A model generated the notes under the pieces. The model was given only the letters and a program-made list of their open reading frames with translations, was not told the DNA's origin and made no database searches. From CAYUIS01 sp964444825 (GTDB lineage: Bacteria > Chloroflexota > Anaerolineae > B4-G1), in assembly GCA_964444825.1 (NCBI GenBank), contig CAYUIS010000160.1, positions 1 through 10,605 of the forward strand: DNA of 10,605 bases, in the 5' to 3' direction. Made by a program: the position numbers and the translations under genes. This document shows, one piece after another, positions 7,005 to 10,605 of this stretch (positions within the stretch are counted from its first letter, which is position 1; each line of letters begins with the position of its first letter).

Positions 7005-7085
7005 ATCAATCCTCTGCGCTATCCCTTCCCCTTTGTGAACCACGACTACGATGAGGGCTTTGATCTTGTTACTTCCGATCTGTGC
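6955..7085 (-). ncRNA. Candidate ~130-nt terminated leader or small RNA
   Basis: An extended -10 promoter predicts a 5' end near 7085, and the terminator at 6955-7004 predicts a 3' end near 6955. A reading frame ending with TGA at 6981-6983 (…IAQRIDGRPMPKE) crosses this RNA, but it has no start codon with a ribosome site inside the transcript. I therefore favour a non-coding or leader RNA. No known riboswitch class was recognised. Confidence 0.35.
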
Positions 7086-7091
7086 ACCATC

Positions 7092-7100
7092 ATTATAGCA
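7092..7100 (-). promoter_or_regulatory. Extended -10 promoter (TGcTATAAT)
   Basis: The minus strand carries a perfect TATAAT (7097-7092) preceded by TGC, the extended -10 arrangement, which does not need a good -35. No clear -35 is seen at 16-18 bases. The nearest unit of the 24-bp repeat array is centred about 42 bases upstream of the predicted start (7085), where a class II activator would bind. Confidence 0.6.
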
Positions 7101-7118
7101 GAAAAACGGTCGCTTGTC

Positions 7119-7222
7119 TGTCAGGAGAGTTAGACTCTTTTTGTAGGGAGTTCTAAACACTTCTTTGTAGGGAGATCTAGACATCGGCGTGTAGGGAGAT
7201 CTTGATACCATTTTAAGGAGAT
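7119..7222. repeat. Array of about five direct repeats with a ~24-bp period
   Basis: The plus strand shows TGTAGGGAG followed by an (A/T)TCT core starting at 7142, 7166 and 7190, exactly 24 bases apart. A diverged unit lies at about 7119-7135 (CAGGAGAGTTAGAC), and another at about 7212-7226 (TTAAGGAGATCTTAAGG) shifted by 2 bases. The array abuts the minus-strand extended -10 promoter on its upstream side, so it looks like a set of operators for one DNA-binding protein. Because 24 is divisible by three, the reverse frame translates as 8-residue repeats (SRSPYTPM/SRSPYKEV), which is probably incidental. Confidence 0.7.
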
Positions 7223-7272
7223 CTTAAGGACCCTTTAGGGAGCAGCAGGGGCAGACAAGGGATGACGGCAGC

Positions 7273-7415
7273 GTCTGCCGCAGACACCGACTTGGCCTGG
7301 TCGAGCTAAACACCGTCACCACAACCATTGCAGGCCCGGTCGGCAGTGTCGAGTTACAGGGACTGGTGACGGCTTTCTCGGAGGCACAGTGTCACTTGCT
7401 GTGCCAACTGGGCCA
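7273..7415. repeat. Direct repeat, copy A (143 bp), with an internal GTCTG-CCG-CAGAC palindrome
   Basis: This segment aligns without gaps to 8351-8493, with about 19 mismatches by hand count (roughly 87% identity). Both copies open with the palindrome GTCTGCCGCAGAC and end in CACTTGCTGTGCCAACTGGGCCA. In one plus frame both encode similar peptides (NTVTTTIAGPVGSVELQG versus NTVITTIAGQDGSVDLQG), so the repeat may be a decayed coding segment. A short shared stretch, GGGCAGACAAG, lies upstream of both (7249 and 8298). The rest of 7223-7569 shows no gene. Confidence 0.85.
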
Positions 7416-7449
7416 ACCTGGCCAACCGGGCCAAGTGCATGGGGGGGGG
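7404..7449. repeat. 9-bp tandem repeat followed by a run of nine G
   Basis: CCAACTGGG, CCAACCTGG and CCAACCGGG (7404-7430) form three 9-bp units plus a partial fourth. The last bases of repeat copy A are the first unit, and copy B has only that one. Nine consecutive G lie at 7441-7449. Both are slippage-prone, and no gene is clearly affected. Confidence 0.6.
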
Positions 7450-7569
7450 CCGGCCTCTCGTGCTAAGGAATGCGCACGGGTGCAAAGCAGTGCGAACTAG
7501 GGGAAAATACCTATGCCACGCCACCAGACTTACGCCCTTTCTCTGGCTACAAGACACGCCTTTCCACCG

Positions 7570-7598
7570 ATGACACCAGAGAGCCCTTGTGGTACACT
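7570..7598 (+). promoter_or_regulatory. Sigma-70-like promoter of the small-peptide pair
   Basis: ATGACA (7570-7575, five of six to TTGACA), a 17-base spacer and TACACT (7593-7598, four of six to TATAAT). The predicted start is near 7605, leaving a leader of about 53 bases before the first peptide gene at 7658. Confidence 0.55.
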
Positions 7599-7657
7599 GT
7601 GGGCGCAAGTGAGGGAACAGCAGGTTATTCAAGGATCTGAAAAAGGGGAGGTGTGAG

Positions 7658-7819
7658 ATGGAAAGCCTAATGTTGACGATCAAGTTCGTGATGTTCTACG
7701 CGGTTGAGGTCTTTGTAGTGGCTACGCTGGGGGCCGCCGTGATCGCAGGGCTCGTCGAGGTGGTTCAGAATCTGGTGCGCGGCGAACGCGTCGCGCTCGC
7801 CGACACGCTGAACAGCTAA
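7658..7819 (+). CDS. Small single-helix membrane peptide A (53 aa), paralogue of the next gene
   Basis: ATG 7658 follows a strong GGGGAGGTG (7645-7653) by four bases; the frame stops with TAA at 7817-7819. The 53-residue product starts MESLMLTIKFVMFYAVEVFVV, has one membrane helix (about residues 10-36, with an internal Glu17) and ends in a short charged tail (RGERVALADTLNS). Aligned with peptide B it shows 20 identities in the first 43 positions: MES at the start, IK at 8-9, EvFVVA at 17-22, LG at 24-25, GL at 31-32 and Arg41. I do not recognise a named family. A single-helix peptide of this size could be a small membrane regulator, a subunit partner or a type I toxin-like peptide. It is transcribed with peptide B from the promoter at 7570 to the terminator at 8071. 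Confidence 0.75.
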   Translation: MESLMLTIKFVMFYAVEVFVVATLGAAVIAGLVEVVQNLVRGERVALADTLNS

Positions 7820-7855
7820 GCAGCGCTGAACAGGCTGAGAAGACGGAGGTGCGTG

Positions 7856-8032
7856 ATGGAAAGCATATTGTTGGGGATCAAGGCGGTGGAGTTCGCGGTG
7901 ATGGAGCTGTTCGTGGTCGCCGTGCTGGGGTCTGCCCTGGTGCTGGGGCTGCAACAGATCGTCAGGGACTACCTGCGCGAGTCCCATCAGGCTGACGGAT
8001 TCGTTCCAGAACCCCATCCAGCCACCTCATAG
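7856..8032 (+). CDS. Small single-helix membrane peptide B (58 aa), paralogue of the preceding gene
   Basis: ATG 7856 follows GGAGGTG (7845-7851) by four bases, the same spacing as in the upstream gene; the frame stops with TAG at 8030-8032. The product starts MESILLGIKAVEFAVMELFVV, has one membrane helix (about residues 13-36) with acidic Glu12 and Glu17 on its N-terminal side, and ends in a longer soluble tail (RDYLRESHQADGFVPEPHPATS). The similarity to peptide A covers the ribosome site, the first 43 residues and the helix, and is lost in the tail, as expected after an old tandem duplication. The gap between the genes is 36 bases. The terminator at 8071-8098 ends the unit. No known family was recognised and the function is unknown. 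Confidence 0.75.
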   Translation: MESILLGIKAVEFAVMELFVVAVLGSALVLGLQQIVRDYLRESHQADGFVPEPHPATS

Positions 8033-8070
8033 ACGCTATCACGCCCTGTCGCTTTTGCTAGACAACTTTG

Positions 8071-8098
8071 GGCCCGGCCTGTGATGCCGGGCCTTTTT
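8071..8098 (+). terminator. Intrinsic terminator of the small-peptide operon
   Basis: GGCCCGGC (8071-8078), a 7-base loop and GCCGGGCC (8086-8093) form a perfect 8-bp GC stem followed by TTTTT. It lies 38 bases after the stop of peptide B, on the same strand, and closes the two-gene unit. Confidence 0.92.
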
Positions 8099-8350
8099 GC
8101 GTCGCGCAATGGGTGAGCCTGTGACCCCCGTTACCCTTCTGGCTCAACCAGCAGTTCTGCCACAATAATATCCGGGCCTGGACCTTGGGACGATGGATCG
8201 ACGCAGGAACGTGGCTGTGGCTCGTGAAGGAGGACTTGTAGCGCAGATAGGGGGACTCGGAAGGCTGAATAGCGGGCAGGCTCCCTGGAGGCAGGTCGGG
8301 CAGACAAGACAAACTGGGCCAGATCAGGGTTGTTCAGCGTCTGGAGGTTT

Positions 8351-8493
8351 GTCTGCCGCAGACTCCGACTTCGCCTGGCCGAGCCAAACACCGTGATCAC
8401 GACCATTGCAGGCCAGGATGGCAGCGTCGACTTACAGGGACCTATGACGGCCTCCTCGGAGGTACGGTGTCACTTGCTGTGCCAACTGGGCCA
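8351..8493. repeat. Direct repeat, copy B (143 bp)
   Basis: Gapless counterpart of 7273-7415 at a constant offset of 1078 bases, in the same orientation. It ends 12 bases before the stop codon of the STAND/TPR gene (8506). The stretch 8099-8350 before it shows no convincing gene on either strand. Together the copies bracket the two-peptide operon. Confidence 0.85.
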
Positions 8494-8505
8494 CGTTCAC
8501 CCTCC

Positions 8506-10605
8506 TCAATCCGTCCAGCCCATCCTGGGCAACTCGTCCAGCAATGCGGCCGCAGTCTCCCACAAGTCAAGGTTCCGGCCGCATTCCTGCGCAGCCGAGA
8601 GCACTTCCGGTGGCAAGTTGGCCGCAGCATTCCTGACATGCCGCCCGGCGACGTCCTCAAACAGGCGCGAGTTTGCCACAAAGGGGAGACATTCCGCCAG
8701 CGCGTACAACTCAACCGCCCGCTCTTTGAGTTCCGCATCCTCGTCATCGGCCAGCACCACCGGGATGATGGGCATCAGGTGCATCAGCGGCAGAAAAGCG
8801 CGTATCTCCACGCACGTCTGCAATGCCTGGAAAAGTACCCATTTGGCCTCGTCGTGTCGGCCCAAACCGTGGAGCGCCCGTCCCAACGGCACCTGCGACC
8901 AGGCAACCCATTCGCGCTCTAGTAACTTTAGAGTCTGGCATAATTCCAAACTTTGCTGCGATGAGGCCAGTGCTTCAGCATAGTCCTCCCTGGCCAACGC
9001 CATCCAGGAAAGGAGACGCAGAGGCCACACCGGGGAGTAGGCGCCTCTTGCCGTCCCAGCAACCATCCCGGCTTGCGCTCGTCCGGCCTCATACTGGCCG
9101 CGATGGGTGTGGACCAGCGCCAAACAAACCTTGATGTCCTCGCTGACCAGTCGTTGGTCAGTGGCCACGCCCTGAATCAAGGCTTCGGCCCGTGAGAACC
9201 GGCCGCGATAGGCCTGCGTAAGCCCGATTTCAAATTGACAGAGCGCTGCCCGGTACTGATGACCAGCCTGCTGGGAGAGGGTCAGCGCTTGTTCTAGAGC
9301 GTCGAGGGCCAGGTCGAACTCACCCAAGAACCAGGCCAGCACAGCGGCATAGTTTCGGGCAATTGCCATACCCAACCAATCCCCACTGGCCTGAGCGATG
9401 GCATAGGCCTCTTCGTACGCTTCGAATGCCTCGTCATAGGCCAGCCGGAATCTGTTGAAATTGCCTAAAAGCTCCAAAGACCAGGCCAACCGCCGTGGCT
9501 CACCCGTCTGACGACGGAGCGCAAGGCTTTCCGTAATGAGTCTCTTGCACTGCTCGAGTGTGCCTTCGCTAAGGGCATGCCAAGAGAGTGCGTGGAGCAC
9601 GTCAGCGGTGCCCACTTGGTCACCTAACACATGGTACAAGCGCAGACTTGCCTCCAGGTGATCTCGCCCTTCCTCGACCTGCGCAGCACTCCTAGCCCTT
9701 CTCAAGAAGCCTCCTAGCCGGTAGTGGACAAACGCCTCCTCGTGGCGCGTGTCTTCTCCAGCCAAAGCTGGGCTCGCCAGTAGCGCCAGACTCTGCCGTA
9801 GCAACTTTTCATCATTCTCGTCAGTATGTTGGAAATGTGAGAGGAAAGTGTCCGGACCGAAAGCGACTCGCCATGCTAGCAACTGGGCCAGGAGCAGGGT
9901 TGCCTCAGCCGTTGAGGGTGATGGACCGTGGACCGCCTGCAATCTCCCGGCCGCTTTCTCAAACACCGCCCTGGCCTCAAACGGACGGTTGCTGACAATG
10001 TAATACTCGCCCAGACCATCGACAGCCGTTCGCAGATAGTGCAGGTCCGTCTGCTCATCCGCCAGGTCCCAGGCGGCGCGGATGTTCTGGTAGTCGGCGG
10101 CAATTTCGGCCACGGCAGTTGGCTGGCGCGGGCTCTTTAACGCCTTTTCCCATTCCTGCAGTGCGGTGCAGTAATAGGCACAGTGCGCCTTCTGTGCCGC
10201 GATTTCGGACTCCGGGTCCTGGGCCAATTTCTCGCCCGCATATTGGCGCAACAACTCGTGCATCCGGTAGCGACCGTCCGCCTTCTGGTACTGGATGAGC
10301 GATTTATCAGACAGCCTGGCCAGCATCCGCAGCGACGCGCCGCTCACGGCCTGGGCCGCTTCCCGCGTACATCCGCCGTGGAAGACTGAGAAACGTGCCA
10401 TCGCCTCCCGATCCGCCTCGGTGAGTCGTCGCCAGGTGGTATCAAAGACTGCCCGTATGCCCCGATGGCGCTCGGGCACGTCGCGTAGGTCCGTTTCCAG
10501 GAAATCGAGGCCACGCTGGATTTCGGCGGCGATCTCAGCCAGGGAGAGAATATCCACCCAACCGGCAGCCAGTTCCAGGGCTAACGGCATCCCTCCCACC
10601 AGGCG
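8506..10605 (-). CDS. STAND (NB-ARC-like) ATPase/TPR regulator, C-terminal 699 residues (partial)
   Basis: The frame is open from the window edge (first codon 10605-10603) to TGA at 8508-8506. The N-terminal part, with any DNA-binding or effector domain and the P-loop, lies outside. The visible part begins LVGGMPLALELAAGW, the GxPLAL motif of the STAND nucleotide-binding core. A winged-helix-like region follows (about residues 38-130): VPERHRGIRAVFDTTWRRL, MARFSVFHGGCTREAAQAVSG, then DKSLIQY and RYRMHELLRQYAGEKL. From about 150 to 650 the sequence is helical TPR-type repeats, for example LGEFDLALDALEQALTLSQQ and REDYAEALASSQQSLELC. This is the architecture of AfsR/LuxR/adenylate-cyclase-type regulators common in Chloroflexota, where TPRs sense a ligand or partner and the ATPase drives oligomerisation. 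The N-terminal output domain, and so the exact role, cannot be told. The frame is intact. Confidence 0.88.
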   Translation of the reverse strand, partial: RLVGGMPLALELAAGWVDILSLAEIAAEIQRGLDFLETDLRDVPERHRGIRAVFDTTWRRLTEADREAMARFSVFHGGCTREAAQAVSGASLRMLARLSDKSLIQYQKADGRYRMHELLRQYAGEKLAQDPESEIAAQKAHCAYYCTALQEWEKALKSPRQPTAVAEIAADYQNIRAAWDLADEQTDLHYLRTAVDGLGEYYIVSNRPFEARAVFEKAAGRLQAVHGPSPSTAEATLLLAQLLAWRVAFGPDTFLSHFQHTDENDEKLLRQSLALLASPALAGEDTRHEEAFVHYRLGGFLRRARSAAQVEEGRDHLEASLRLYHVLGDQVGTADVLHALSWHALSEGTLEQCKRLITESLALRRQTGEPRRLAWSLELLGNFNRFRLAYDEAFEAYEEAYAIAQASGDWLGMAIARNYAAVLAWFLGEFDLALDALEQALTLSQQAGHQYRAALCQFEIGLTQAYRGRFSRAEALIQGVATDQRLVSEDIKVCLALVHTHRGQYEAGRAQAGMVAGTARGAYSPVWPLRLLSWMALAREDYAEALASSQQSLELCQTLKLLEREWVAWSQVPLGRALHGLGRHDEAKWVLFQALQTCVEIRAFLPLMHLMPIIPVVLADDEDAELKERAVELYALAECLPFVANSRLFEDVAGRHVRNAAANLPPEVLSAAQECGRNLDLWETAAALLDELPRMGWTD

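Noticed and set aside
6922..7211. Longer upstream starts for the two-helix protein, and the 76-residue frame over the repeat array
   Set aside because: They would be translated through the terminator or operator repeats, with no ribosome site. GGAGG directly precedes ATG 6921.
7119..7222. CRISPR array
   Set aside because: The 24-bp spacing leaves no real spacers, the units are diverged, and no cas gene is present.
7354..8017. Minus-strand frames opposite the two small peptides
   Set aside because: His/Gln/Arg-rich translations with no ribosome sites. The plus strand has promoter, Shine-Dalgarno sites, paralogous peptides and a terminator.
7273..8493. Insertion sequence bounded by the 143-bp repeats
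   Set aside because: No transposase, no terminal inverted repeats and no target-site duplication are visible; the repeats are direct and long.
8330..8983. 217-residue plus-strand frame across repeat copy B and the end of the STAND gene
   Set aside because: Most of it is antisense of the TPR region. Only the repeat part resembles copy A, and there is no start signal.

Overview
The window looks like a piece of a Chloroflexota (Anaerolineae-type) chromosome. This is inferred from gene content: a very large secreted protein that ends in an aromatic-LP-hydrophobic-Arg tail and combines a BNR-type propeller, DUF11, Calx-beta, PPC and peptidase C13 modules; a STAND/winged-helix/TPR regulator; a DUF998 membrane protein; and a tandem AbrB-like protein. 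GC is moderately high. No rRNA, tRNA, CRISPR array or transposase was seen.

Layout. (1) 1-1219, plus strand: a compact operon of a methyltransferase-like C-terminus, a DUF998 six-helix membrane protein and a double AbrB/SpoVT-like protein; the last two overlap by 8 bp. (2) 1290-2288, minus strand: a membrane-anchored NERD-domain protein, followed by the 5' piece of a secreted lamin-tail-domain gene that has lost most of its domain. (3) 2495-6463, minus strand: one 1322-residue secreted or surface protein with a seven-bladed propeller at the N-terminus and a legumain-like (C13) cysteine peptidase near the C-terminus. (4) 6589-7222, minus strand: a 110-residue two-helix membrane protein, preceded by a strong terminator hairpin, an extended -10 promoter and an array of about five ~24-bp direct repeats. 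(5) 7273-8493: two ~143-bp near-identical direct repeats flank a plus-strand transcription unit with its own promoter and a textbook terminator. It encodes two previously unmarked, mutually paralogous single-helix peptides of 53 and 58 residues. (6) 8506-10605, minus strand: the C-terminal 699 residues of a STAND-ATPase/TPR regulator that continues beyond the window.

The most interesting part is 6955-8500. It shows layered regulation (repeat array, promoter, terminator inside a leader) next to a repeat-flanked cassette of paired small membrane peptides. I do not recognise a named system there. Functional links between the blocks are inference from position only.
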